A program made the position numbers and the translations under genes. A stretch of 64,000 bases of DNA. It comes from Spartobacteria bacterium. GTDB taxonomy: Bacteria; Verrucomicrobiota; Verrucomicrobiia; Chthoniobacterales; UBA10450. The stretch covers positions 248,001 through 312,000 of the forward strand of contig PLCN01000017.1 of assembly GCA_003134785.1 (NCBI GenBank), in the 5' to 3' direction. The notes below the pieces were generated by a model. That model worked only from the letters and a program-made list of their open reading frames with translations. It ran no database searches and was not told the DNA's origin. Positions 50,324-58,541 of the stretch are shown piece by piece (the first letter of the stretch is position 1; each line of letters begins with the position of its first letter).

Positions 50324-51907
50324 ATGGCACGACTGCACGAATATCAAGGCAAAGCCATTCTCGCCGCCAACGGATTTAAAATTCCACGAGGCCGCGCCGC
50401 GTCCACCGCTGATGATGCGGTGGCGGTGGCCAAGGAACTGGCTGGCGGCAAGAAAGGCACCGAAGTGGTCATCAAGATTCAAGCCTGGACCACAGGCCGG
50501 GCCGGTATCGGCGGAGTGATGTTTGCCAAGAGACCGGACGATGTTCGCGGCCATGCGGCGCGCATGCTGGCGATGAAAGTCGGACAGTTTCCAGTCGAAG
50601 CCGTTTTGGTGGAAGAGAAGATCGCGATTGAGCGGGAGTTCTTTCTTTCGTTCGCCATTGATGACTCCGCTCGCGCGCCAGTAATTATATTCGCTGCCGG
50701 CGGCGGCAGTGGAATCGAAGAGCGCGCCGCCTCGACGCGGCGCATCGCGTGCGATGTAAAACGCGGGCCATTGGATTCGGCGGTTGGCGAAGCCGCCACT
50801 TCGTGCGGGCTTTCACAGGCGCATGCAGCGCAACTCGTCGAGTCGATTCAAAAATTATTTGGCGCCGCGCGCAGCGTTGAGGCCCGGTCGCTGGAGATCA
50901 ATCCACTGGTGCTGACCAAGGATGGTCAGTTCGTCGCCGCCGATTGCCGCATCACGATCGACGATTACGCCGTAGCGCGACATCCGGAACTGAATATCGA
51001 AATCGCACGCGAGTTCGATCATCCGCCCACGGCTTTGGAACGCGTGGCCTACGCCGCCGAACAAAGCGATCATCGCGGCACATTTTATTTCGCACAGTTG
51101 GCGACGACGGCCGCGAAGGATTCCAAAGGTCTGGTTGGCTTTCACGGCGCGGGCGGCGGCGGATCGATGATGTCAATGGACGCCATCGTGAATGAGGGAT
51201 TCACCATCGCCAATTTCACCGACACCAGCGGAAATCCATCCGCATCCAAAGTGTATCGCGCCAGCCGAATCATTCTGGCCCAGCCCGATATTGTTGGTTA
51301 TTTCGGTTCCGGCTCCGGCGTCGCGAGCCAGGAACAATATTGGTCCGCGTATGGATTGGCCAAAGCATTCTGGGAACTCGACCTGGATATTCCCGCGGTG
51401 ATTCGTTTGGGCGGCAACACCGAGGATCGCGCCGTGGACATTTTGCGACGCATGTCCGGTCTGCTTCGCGCACCGGTCGAGGGCTATCGCAAGACCGACG
51501 CGCCAGCCATGATCGCCGGGCGCTTCGCGGAACTTGTTGCGAGCGCGAGTGGCGCCAAATGGAAACCGCGCGCTCCGCGCGTGCCGAAGTTCGTCAAGGA
51601 TCCAGCGGCCACCATCCTTCCCGTGAAAAGCGGTCGCGTATGGATTGACACCGCGAAGTGGCCCGAAATTCGCCGCGCCGTAGAGACGCATTCCGGCGGA
51701 TTAGTCGTGGATCGTTCGGGCGCACCCGCAGCGTCGCTGGCCAGCGAGGAGTTCGCGAATAAGGATTCCGAGTTGCTCGCGTGCGATGTCGAGTGTCGAC
51801 TCGCCGGCGTCGAAGGCTTCTATCTTGAACTTGAAATTCCTGGGCTGAACCAACTGGGGGACGAAGCTACCGCGCGTGCGCCCGGCATGGCGGAGGGCTC
51901 GCGTTGA
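50324..51907 (+). CDS. SucC-like subunit of an ATP-citrate-lyase-type enzyme
   Basis: The 527-residue protein starts like succinyl-CoA synthetase beta (MARLHEYQGKAILAANGFKI) with an ATP-grasp domain to about residue 235. A SucC/citrate-binding-type domain follows (GLVGFHGAGGGGSMMSMDAI, GYFGSGSGVASQEQYW, AVIRLGGNTEDRA). The last 110 residues form an extra domain that standard SucC (388 residues) lacks. The presumed partner, a SucD-lyase fusion, lies after a vapBC insert. Together they match the two-subunit plan of ATP-citrate lyase. Whether the acid is citrate, homocitrate or 2-methylcitrate is open. Confidence 0.75.
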   Translation: MARLHEYQGKAILAANGFKIPRGRAASTADDAVAVAKELAGGKKGTEVVIKIQAWTTGRAGIGGVMFAKRPDDVRGHAARMLAMKVGQFPVEAVLVEEKIAIEREFFLSFAIDDSARAPVIIFAAGGGSGIEERAASTRRIACDVKRGPLDSAVGEAATSCGLSQAHAAQLVESIQKLFGAARSVEARSLEINPLVLTKDGQFVAADCRITIDDYAVARHPELNIEIAREFDHPPTALERVAYAAEQSDHRGTFYFAQLATTAAKDSKGLVGFHGAGGGGSMMSMDAIVNEGFTIANFTDTSGNPSASKVYRASRIILAQPDIVGYFGSGSGVASQEQYWSAYGLAKAFWELDLDIPAVIRLGGNTEDRAVDILRRMSGLLRAPVEGYRKTDAPAMIAGRFAELVASASGAKWKPRAPRVPKFVKDPAATILPVKSGRVWIDTAKWPEIRRAVETHSGGLVVDRSGAPAASLASEEFANKDSELLACDVECRLAGVEGFYLELEIPGLNQLGDEATARAPGMAEGSR

Positions 51908-51955
51908 GCGCGCTACCGAAATTGATCGTTTTCCGATTATGACTACTGTGACCAC

Positions 51956-52210
51956 ATGACCGCAACCTTGCGAGAAACGAAGGCGAAACTGTCGGAAATG
52001 GTAAAACGCGCCAGCCAGGGAGAAGAAGTAGTCATCACCGTCCACGGCAAGGAAGTGGCGAAGCTGGTCGGAGTTCCCAAGATTCCAAGGAAAATCGACA
52101 AGAAAAAATGGCTCGCCAAACTGGCCCGCCTGCGCAGGCAAACTTCAACCGGCCGCATTGGGATAACGGCACAGGAAATCCAGGATGAGATTCGGGCTGA
52201 TCGTGTTTGA
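51956..52210 (+). CDS. vapB: Phd/YefM-type antitoxin (VapB partner)
   Basis: The 84-residue protein has the Phd/YefM N-terminus (ATLRETKAKLSEMVKRASQGEEVVITVHGKEVAKLVGV), which binds operator DNA, and a basic then acidic C-terminus that would cover the toxin. It overlaps the toxin frame by four bases (52207-52210). The pair is placed between the two subunit genes of the lyase, 48 bases after the first. Confidence 0.88.
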   Translation: MTATLRETKAKLSEMVKRASQGEEVVITVHGKEVAKLVGVPKIPRKIDKKKWLAKLARLRRQTSTGRIGITAQEIQDEIRADRV

Positions 52211-52659
52211 CGGAAATGTTCTGGGATACCTCTGCCGTAATAAAATTGTACGTGGACGAGCCCGAGGCCGGCCCCGTTAGAACGCTGGCGCAAACACCCG
52301 AGAGCTTGCTCATTTCTGTTTTCACGGTGCACGAACTTCACTGCGGATTACACCGGAAAGAATTGGCCAAGGCATTGAACCCTGGGATGGCCGAGGTGCT
52401 GTTCGAGGAGTTTCGAAATGAGATCAGAGCCGAGTTTTTCAGGCCGATCACATACAATGCGCGGGTCGAGCAACATGCCTTGGAGATAGTTCGAAGATGC
52501 TATGTCGCCGAGAAGCCCGTCTTTCTTCGCGTCTTGGATGCTTTGCAGTTGGCGAGTGCACTTACCGTCGGAGCAACGGATATCGTCTCTACAGACACAC
52601 GCATGCGGCAAGCCGCGTCACTCCTCGGGATGAAAGTGTTTCCACAAACGAACGGCTAA
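52207..52659 (+). CDS. vapC: PIN-domain ribonuclease toxin VapC
   Basis: The product (150 residues from TTG 52207, or 147 from ATG 52216) is a PIN nuclease with the acidic set: Asp in MFWDTSAVIKLY, Glu in FTVHELHCGLH, Asp in RVLDALQLASAL and Asp in IVSTDTRM. VapC toxins cleave specific RNAs such as tRNA or rRNA. The stop is followed at once (52660) by the ATG of the SucD-lyase gene, so the module is wedged into the operon and may be read with it. Confidence 0.9.
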   Translation: MTEMFWDTSAVIKLYVDEPEAGPVRTLAQTPESLLISVFTVHELHCGLHRKELAKALNPGMAEVLFEEFRNEIRAEFFRPITYNARVEQHALEIVRRCYVAEKPVFLRVLDALQLASALTVGATDIVSTDTRMRQAASLLGMKVFPQTNG

Positions 52660-54372
52660 ATGGCAATTTTGATCGACGAAACGAAGCGCGTTTTGGTGCA
52701 AGGCATCACGGGTCGTGAAGGCCAGGCGCGGACGCGGCTGATGCGTGAGTACGGAACCAACGTGGTCGCGGGCGTGACGCCGGGCAAAGGCGGGCAGACC
52801 GTACTTGGCATACCCGTATTCAATGCGCCGCGGGATGCGGTGAAAGCTTTGGGCAACATCGACATCTCCGTCGTTTTTGTTCCCGCTGCCGGCGTGAAGG
52901 ATGCGGCCATTTCCGCGATTGAGGCGGGCATCAAACTCACGGTGCTGGTGCCCGATCGCGTGCCGGTGTGGGACGCGATGGAGATCGCAGCGGCGGCGAA
53001 ATTGAATGGCGCGATGTTCGTCGGGCCCAATACCCTTGGCGTCTTGAGTCCGGGCAAGGCCGTGGTTGGCATGATCGGTGGCCGCGCCGAAAGTGCGAGA
53101 CAATGGTTCAAGCCCGGCATCCCCACAGGCGTGGGAGTGATTAGCCGCTCCGGCGGCATGGCTTCGAGCACCGGCTACTACCTCGGACAAGCGGGCGTGC
53201 GCATTTCCACCATCGCGCACATTGGCGGCGATGCGGTTCTGGGAATTCGCATTCCCGATGCGGCGCTGATGTTTGAAGCCGATCCGTTCACTGAAGCGAT
53301 CGTGATCTTTGGTGAAATTGGCTCGTCGCAGGAAGAGGAATTGGCGCAACTTATTCGCGATCGAAAAGTCACCAAGCCGGTGATTGCATACATCGGTGGC
53401 AAGGCGGCGCGCGAAGGCACGCGCTTCAGTCACGCGGGAGCGATCATCGAAGGTGGCCGCGGCACGCACGCCGGCAAAGTGAAGGCGTTGCGCGAGGCCG
53501 GCGCTACTGTCGTCGATGCGTTTGGGGAATTGCCGAACGCAGTCGTTGATATTCTTAAACGCACAAACGGAAAGAGTCTCATGAGTGAAACCGACAAGAA
53601 TGCCGTCTGGAACACGGCCGTCACGCGCATTGAGCCCAATCGAGTCGCGGTGCGCGGATACGACATCGCCGAACTGATGGGACGCTCGTCATTCGGCGCC
53701 GCGGTACATTTGATTTTGACCGGCGAATTACCGTCGCCCGCTATCGGACGTTTGATGGATGCGATCCTGGTGGCATCGATCGACCATGGCGCTACGCCAC
53801 CAAGCGCACTATCGGCGCGAACCGTCGCCTCCACCGGCGCCTCGTTGAGCGCATCGGTCGCCGCCGGCATAATGTCGATCAATCGCCATCATGGCGGCGC
53901 CATCGAAGATTGCGCCCGGCAATTGAAAAAGATCGCCGATCGCGCCACAAGTGAATCGATTTCTATGGATGAAGCGGCCACGCGCACGCTCGCGGCGATG
54001 AAAGAAGCGGGAGATCGCATGCCAGGATTTGGTCATCGTTACCACACCAAGGATCCGCGCACGGCGCGACTATTCGAGCTGGCGCGCGAAGCCGGCGTGG
54101 ACGGAGCGCATATGCAAGCGGCGCGGGCCGTTGAAAAATCTTTCGCCGATGCGAAGAAACCTCTCCCCATCAATGTGGACGGCGCTATCGGCGCCATCCT
54201 GGCCGATCTGGGAATGAATCCCGCAGCCTTCAACGGCATTTTCATGATCGCGCGAACGCCCGGACTCGTGGCGCATGTCATCGAAGAGCAATCTCGCGAG
54301 AAACCGATGCGCCGAATTGATCCCGTCAAACACGGCTATGACGGACCCGCACCCCGGAACGTGTCGAAATAA
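52660..54372 (+). CDS. SucD-citryl-CoA-lyase fusion (ATP-citrate-lyase-type large subunit)
   Basis: The 570-residue protein joins a SucD-type acyl-CoA synthetase half (residues 1-305; VLVQGITGREGQARTRLM, GPNTLGVLSPGK, phosphohistidine His258 in FSHAGAII) to a citrate-synthase-fold domain (308-570). The lyase catalytic triad appears kept: His410/411 in INRHHGGAI, His459 in GFGHRYHTKDPR and Asp507 in PINVDGAIGAI. This order is that of the ATP-citrate lyase subunit carrying citryl-CoA lyase. It would cleave an activated citrate-like acid to acetyl-CoA and an oxo acid, or run in reverse. Confidence 0.78.
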   Translation: MAILIDETKRVLVQGITGREGQARTRLMREYGTNVVAGVTPGKGGQTVLGIPVFNAPRDAVKALGNIDISVVFVPAAGVKDAAISAIEAGIKLTVLVPDRVPVWDAMEIAAAAKLNGAMFVGPNTLGVLSPGKAVVGMIGGRAESARQWFKPGIPTGVGVISRSGGMASSTGYYLGQAGVRISTIAHIGGDAVLGIRIPDAALMFEADPFTEAIVIFGEIGSSQEEELAQLIRDRKVTKPVIAYIGGKAAREGTRFSHAGAIIEGGRGTHAGKVKALREAGATVVDAFGELPNAVVDILKRTNGKSLMSETDKNAVWNTAVTRIEPNRVAVRGYDIAELMGRSSFGAAVHLILTGELPSPAIGRLMDAILVASIDHGATPPSALSARTVASTGASLSASVAAGIMSINRHHGGAIEDCARQLKKIADRATSESISMDEAATRTLAAMKEAGDRMPGFGHRYHTKDPRTARLFELAREAGVDGAHMQAARAVEKSFADAKKPLPINVDGAIGAILADLGMNPAAFNGIFMIARTPGLVAHVIEEQSREKPMRRIDPVKHGYDGPAPRNVSK

Positions 54373-54414
54373 TGGGCGATGTCGCTTTACTGCCGATTTC
54401 AGAAACGGAAAAAT

Positions 54415-54690
54415 ATGAAGGAAGAAAAAATACTCACCAAGCATCCCTTGGGTAAGAGCGGGAAAAATATCGACAAGCAAAAATACGAAACGCTCAAGAA
54501 GTCGATCCTATCCGCCTTGCAAAACAAAGAACTCACTCACACCGAATTATTCGACCGGCTGAACAAGAGCTTAAAGGGCAAGTTTTCAGGGAATATCAGT
54601 TGGTATGGAGAAACCGTTAAGCTCGATTTGGAAGCTAGAAAAACAATAGAACGAACCTCGGCGAAACCTCCAACATACCGGTTGAAATGA
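54415..54690 (+). CDS. DUF6958-like small protein
   Basis: The 91-residue basic protein (ATG 54415) has a winged-helix look: KYETLKKSILSALQNKELTHTELFDRLNKSL, then SWYGETVKLDLEARKTIERT. It fits small uncharacterised DUF6958-type proteins, which may bind DNA. It has lower GC than the flanking metabolic genes, so it is probably acquired. Its stop overlaps the HD-domain gene start (54687-54690). Confidence 0.7.
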   Translation: MKEEKILTKHPLGKSGKNIDKQKYETLKKSILSALQNKELTHTELFDRLNKSLKGKFSGNISWYGETVKLDLEARKTIERTSAKPPTYRLK

Positions 54691-55295
54691 GCACGATGAC
54701 AACAACACAACGCAGCACTTACGGCGTGAACGAAATCGCGGAACTCTTTCCCAGCTTGCTGAAGATCAAGGATGAGTCGCTGCGCGAAAAGGTGGCGGCC
54801 GTCTGGAACGAAGCGATCACCACGGGCTGCGGCGGCAAAGGCTGGACCTTCGACGAGCTGCGCGCGGTCAAGTTCACCCTGCTGGCCGGCGACATCGATA
54901 TGAAGTTCGTCGAGCATCTGAACTCCTGCGCGCTGCAATGCATCGCGATCGCGGATGTGCTGGAAAGTTCGTTTCGCTGCGACATCCCCGTTCAGCGCGA
55001 CTTTCTCATTGCCGGCGCGCTCCTGGCCGATGTGGGCAAGCCGCTGGAGTTCGACAAGGACGCATCAGGCAAAGTGATTCAGGGCACCTTCGGGCAGCAG
55101 GTGCGACATCCATTCACCGGCGTCGCGTTGGCCTACAAGCACGGCATTCCAGGCGAAGTCATGCACATGATCGCGACGCACAGTCACGAAGGCGACAAAA
55201 TGGAGCGCTCCATCGAATCAATCATTTTTCATCACGCCGATTTCGTGGACTTCGATATCGCCAAGCTTCTTGGCAAGCGCGCCGCCAAGAAATGA
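54687..55295 (+). CDS. HD-domain-like protein
   Basis: The 202-residue protein carries an HD-type helical domain (about residues 75-200; FLIAGALLADVGKPLEF, HPFTGVALAYKHGIPGEVMHMIATHSHEGD, IIFHHADFVDFD). The classic His-Asp pair is altered to Ala-Asp (LLADVGK), but later His residues that could bind metal remain, so activity is uncertain. It is coupled to the DUF6958-like gene and sits between two tricarboxylate genes. Confidence 0.75.
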   Translation: MSTMTTTQRSTYGVNEIAELFPSLLKIKDESLREKVAAVWNEAITTGCGGKGWTFDELRAVKFTLLAGDIDMKFVEHLNSCALQCIAIADVLESSFRCDIPVQRDFLIAGALLADVGKPLEFDKDASGKVIQGTFGQQVRHPFTGVALAYKHGIPGEVMHMIATHSHEGDKMERSIESIIFHHADFVDFDIAKLLGKRAAKK

Positions 55296-55332
55296 CGCGC
55301 TGGATAAACCTGATCTATTCATTACACACCCC

Positions 55333-56145
55333 ATGATTGATATCACAAAGCTAGAGGCCAGCAGTCAATTAACGACGGTCAATCCGTCAGATAACATTTT
55401 TACGGAACTCGGTCGAAATACCTATACGTATCTAGATCTCCTCTCCGAATTGATTGACAACAGTTTGGCCGCCAAGAGCGCCGATTCTATACTAAATGTC
55501 AGCATCGACCTTTTTGTCGACGGCAATGGGAAAGGCGTGCGATTTGTTATTCAAGATGATGCCGTCGGCATTTCGGCGGATAGCCTTGGGCTAGCGATCA
55601 CTCCCGCTGGCCAGCAAGCGAAGGACTCTTTGAATGAGCACGGCTTAGGAATGAAACAGGCTGTCTCCGCTCTTGGAAAATTAGAATACTTAGCTACAAA
55701 AACTGAGAGTGACCAAAGGGCCCGCGTAATCAAGGAATTCAAGTTTGGAGATATTCCCACTTACACATGCGATTTCGATAGAGATCACGGCACAGAGATT
55801 TCGATCGTGGAGCCAAAACCTATCTTGGTTACCCACGCGCCCACGATTACAAGAAGCATTGTTCCGCAGCTTGGCGCTCGATACAGACGGTTTCTGAAAC
55901 CTGACAACAAGAAACTGAATCTTACGCTATCTCTTCGGTCTGCCGAGAAGCCAAGACTCCCATTAAACGAGTGGAAAATAGAGGAGGTAAAACCAGTATA
56001 CTTTCACCCCTCCAGCCGGTCGAATGAACCTGTAATCTCTAAACATGAGATTGTGGGCAATGGATGGTCGGCCCGGTTGACGTTTGGATACTCGCCAAAT
56101 CGGCCAGAAGAGTATGAGGAACTAGGCCTAGAAGCTGGGAGATAA
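55333..56145 (+). CDS. GHKL (Hsp90-like) ATPase-domain protein, C-terminally broken
   Basis: The 270-residue frame from ATG 55333 has the Bergerat ATP-binding motifs: LLSELIDNSLAAKS (N-box), IQDDAVGISADSL (G1 box) and LNEHGLGMKQAV (G2 box). After about residue 265 the frame ends, and a C-terminal piece continues in another frame (56136-56369), indicating an internal deletion or frameshift. Relatives of this kind carry a C-terminal nuclease-like domain and occur in defence or restriction-type loci. Low GC and a rare-codon look set it apart from its neighbours. Confidence 0.75.
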   Translation: MIDITKLEASSQLTTVNPSDNIFTELGRNTYTYLDLLSELIDNSLAAKSADSILNVSIDLFVDGNGKGVRFVIQDDAVGISADSLGLAITPAGQQAKDSLNEHGLGMKQAVSALGKLEYLATKTESDQRARVIKEFKFGDIPTYTCDFDRDHGTEISIVEPKPILVTHAPTITRSIVPQLGARYRRFLKPDNKKLNLTLSLRSAEKPRLPLNEWKIEEVKPVYFHPSSRSNEPVISKHEIVGNGWSARLTFGYSPNRPEEYEELGLEAGR

Positions 56146-56369
56146 AGGCTGCTCAAGCCGCCGCAAACGATGTCTACCAACTATTCATGTATCTCGATGT
56201 GGGTAATATCAAAAAGGGGTATCTGATAGCTCCTAGCTTCACTACCGGAGCGACGGTCGCCGCCGAGCACGTTCAAAAAGCGCACGACAAGCAAATCGTT
56301 CTCACTCCCTTCACAGATGTTCCAATCACAGACGCTCCGACGGATGCGGAACGTGAAGAATTCTACTAG
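56136..56369 (+). pseudogene. C-terminal fragment of the GHKL ATPase gene
   Basis: In the frame starting TGG 56136 the reading WEIKAAQAAANDVYQLFMYL and on to TAG 56369 is open. It has an E-x-K plus DVYQL look of a PD-(D/E)XK-type nuclease end. It has no start of its own except an ATG at 56187. That frame is closed at 56115-56117, so it must have been joined to the ATPase frame by a deletion, or by a sequence error near 56118-56145. Confidence 0.55.
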
Positions 56370-56386
56370 AGCGAAACGGAATTGAT

Positions 56387-58372
56387 ATGGGCCTCACGCT
56401 CGTCGAGAAAATTGCCGCACGACATGCTGATGGACTCGCCGCCGGAACCGTGGTGCGCGCTGGAGATTTCGTTTCGATTCGGCCGCGCCATGTCATGACG
56501 CATGATAATACCGGCGCGGTGATTCCGAAGTTCAAGCAGATCGGCGCCACGGCGATCGCGGATCCGGCGCAACCGGTGTTCGCCATCGATCACGACATCC
56601 AAAACGTCACGCCGAAGAACCTGGAAAAGTACGCGAAGATCGAGGCGTTCGCCCGAGAGCACGGCATCGATTACTACCCTCCGGGCACGGGCATTTCGCA
56701 TCAAGTGATGGTGGAACAGGGTTACGTGGTTCCGGGCGCCCTCGTGGTGGCGAGCGATTCGCACTCCAATTTATATGGCGCTGTGGCAGCGCTCGGCACA
56801 CCCGTGGTGCGAACCGATGCCGCGAGCATCTGGGCTACTGGAGTCACATGGTGGCAGGTTCCAAAGGTGGCGAAGGTGGTATTGAAGGGAAATCTTTCCG
56901 CCGGCGTCACCGGCAAGGATGTCATCATTGCTTTGTGCGGCCTCTTTAACAAAGACGAGGTGCTCAACCATGCGGTTGAATTCATGGGCGATGCGGTGGC
57001 GAATCTTCCCATGTCCGCGCGCATGACCATCGCCAACATGACGACCGAGTGGGGTGCACTGGCGGGCGTGTTTCCGTTCGATGAAGTGACGGTGAATTAT
57101 TTGCGCTCACGCGTCGGACAGTTCACTAATCCCGGGCGGCCGGGCACGCGCGGCCCGAAGAGTCGTTCCGGCTACACGAACGCCAAGATTGATAAGTGGT
57201 GGAGCGATCGCGCCAACTTGAGCGCCGACGCGGACGCCGATTACGCCATCGAGCTTGAACTCGATTTGGCGACGGTGGTTCCGCACGTGTCCGGTCCCAA
57301 TGAAGTGAAGACCATGGTGTCGCTTCCGGAGATGGAGCGGAAACATGTGCCCATTCAGAAGGCGTATTTGCTCTCATGCGTGAACGCGCGCCTGGAGGAT
57401 TTGCATGACGCCGCCGAAGTGGTGCGTGACCGCGGTGGGCGCGTTGCCGCGGGCGTCGAATTTTATTTAGCCGCCGCTAGCGCCGAAGTGCAAGCCAAGT
57501 CGGAGTCCAATGGTGATTGGCAAACTCTGGTGAATGCGGGCGCCATTGCGCTGCCGCCCGGTTGCGGGACATGCATTGGCCTGGGTCGCGGTCTCGTAGG
57601 CAAAGGCGAAACGGCGATCAGCGCGACCAATCGCAATTTTAAAGGACGCATGGGCGACCCCGATGCGCTGGTCTATTTGGGTTCGCCCGCCGTCGTGGCC
57701 GCCAGCGCGCTGGCTGGATTTATCTGCGCGCCACAGACATTCGTCGATCGCCCTGCAGGCACTGCCATTCGGCGCGCCAAGAGCAAACCGCCGGAGGCCG
57801 TTTCGGTGGAGATCATCGCCGGTTTTCCGCCCAGCGTCACCGGTCGCGTTCTGTTTGTTGATAAAGACAATTTGAACACCGACGGGATTTACGCCGGCAA
57901 ACACACCTACCGCGACGACATGACTCCGGAGCAGATGGCGGCGGTGACGTTTGAAAATTTCGATCCGAACTTCAACACCATCTACCACAACGGCGACGTC
58001 GTGGTCGGCGGACTGAACTTCGGAACCGGATCCAGCCGTGAGCAAGCGGCCACGGCGCTGAAGTTCAAGGGCGTTCCCTGCGTCATCGCCAGCAGCTTTT
58101 CCGAAACCTACAAACGCAACGCGTTCAACAACGGCTTCGTCGTGTTCGAGTGCCCTGAGTTGGTGACTCACTTGCGCGAGACGCTGACGAATCGCACGCC
58201 TACCACAGTAGCGCCGGAGATCACGATTGATTACAGCAAATCCATCCTGACCATCGATGGAAAATCATTCGCCTTCCCACCGCTGAGCCCGGCGGCCCAG
58301 GAATTAATCGTGGCTGGCGGCGCGGAAAATCTGGTCGCTTCTCGGCTTCGCGCGAAGTCTTCCTCCGGGTAG
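56387..58372 (+). CDS. aconitase-family hydro-lyase, homoaconitase-like
   Basis: The 661-residue protein has the iron-sulfur ligands Cys331 (YLLSCVNARLED), Cys393 and Cys396 (PPGCGTCIGLG), and the swivel-domain active site GTGSSREQAATALKFKG (547-563). The phrase LNTDGIYAGKHTYRDDMTPEQM (from about 496) is like the NTDGIYPGK segment of fungal homoaconitases rather than the usual AcnA/AcnB text. Domains 1-3 and the swivel are in one chain. It would isomerise a citrate-like acid (citrate, homocitrate or methylcitrate). Cluster position between the lyase pair and the dehydrogenase supports a linked pathway. Confidence 0.88.
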   Translation: MGLTLVEKIAARHADGLAAGTVVRAGDFVSIRPRHVMTHDNTGAVIPKFKQIGATAIADPAQPVFAIDHDIQNVTPKNLEKYAKIEAFAREHGIDYYPPGTGISHQVMVEQGYVVPGALVVASDSHSNLYGAVAALGTPVVRTDAASIWATGVTWWQVPKVAKVVLKGNLSAGVTGKDVIIALCGLFNKDEVLNHAVEFMGDAVANLPMSARMTIANMTTEWGALAGVFPFDEVTVNYLRSRVGQFTNPGRPGTRGPKSRSGYTNAKIDKWWSDRANLSADADADYAIELELDLATVVPHVSGPNEVKTMVSLPEMERKHVPIQKAYLLSCVNARLEDLHDAAEVVRDRGGRVAAGVEFYLAAASAEVQAKSESNGDWQTLVNAGAIALPPGCGTCIGLGRGLVGKGETAISATNRNFKGRMGDPDALVYLGSPAVVAASALAGFICAPQTFVDRPAGTAIRRAKSKPPEAVSVEIIAGFPPSVTGRVLFVDKDNLNTDGIYAGKHTYRDDMTPEQMAAVTFENFDPNFNTIYHNGDVVVGGLNFGTGSSREQAATALKFKGVPCVIASSFSETYKRNAFNNGFVVFECPELVTHLRETLTNRTPTTVAPEITIDYSKSILTIDGKSFAFPPLSPAAQELIVAGGAENLVASRLRAKSSSG

Positions 58373-58483
58373 CGCACGCGCCTCGCGTGCTGGTCTCGGC
58401 GACTCGCCGAGACGAACTTTGATCGTGTTGCACGGAAATCATTCGGCGAGGCGCCGAACGCGAACACGCGAGGCGCGTGTGCT
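58371..58483. repeat. palindromic repeat overlapping the hydro-lyase stop codon
   Basis: Arms of 19 bases (58371-58389 and 58465-58483) pair with one mismatch. Inner stems GTCTCGGCGACTCGCCGAGAC-like and TTCGGCGAGGCGCCGAA are present. Its first bases are the last two of the stop TAG (58370-58372). Confidence 0.75.
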
Positions 58484-58541
58484 CCCCAGAATTAATCCGG
58501 GCTGCTTGCACGTCACAACGCTCCTCGATAAAGTCGCGACC

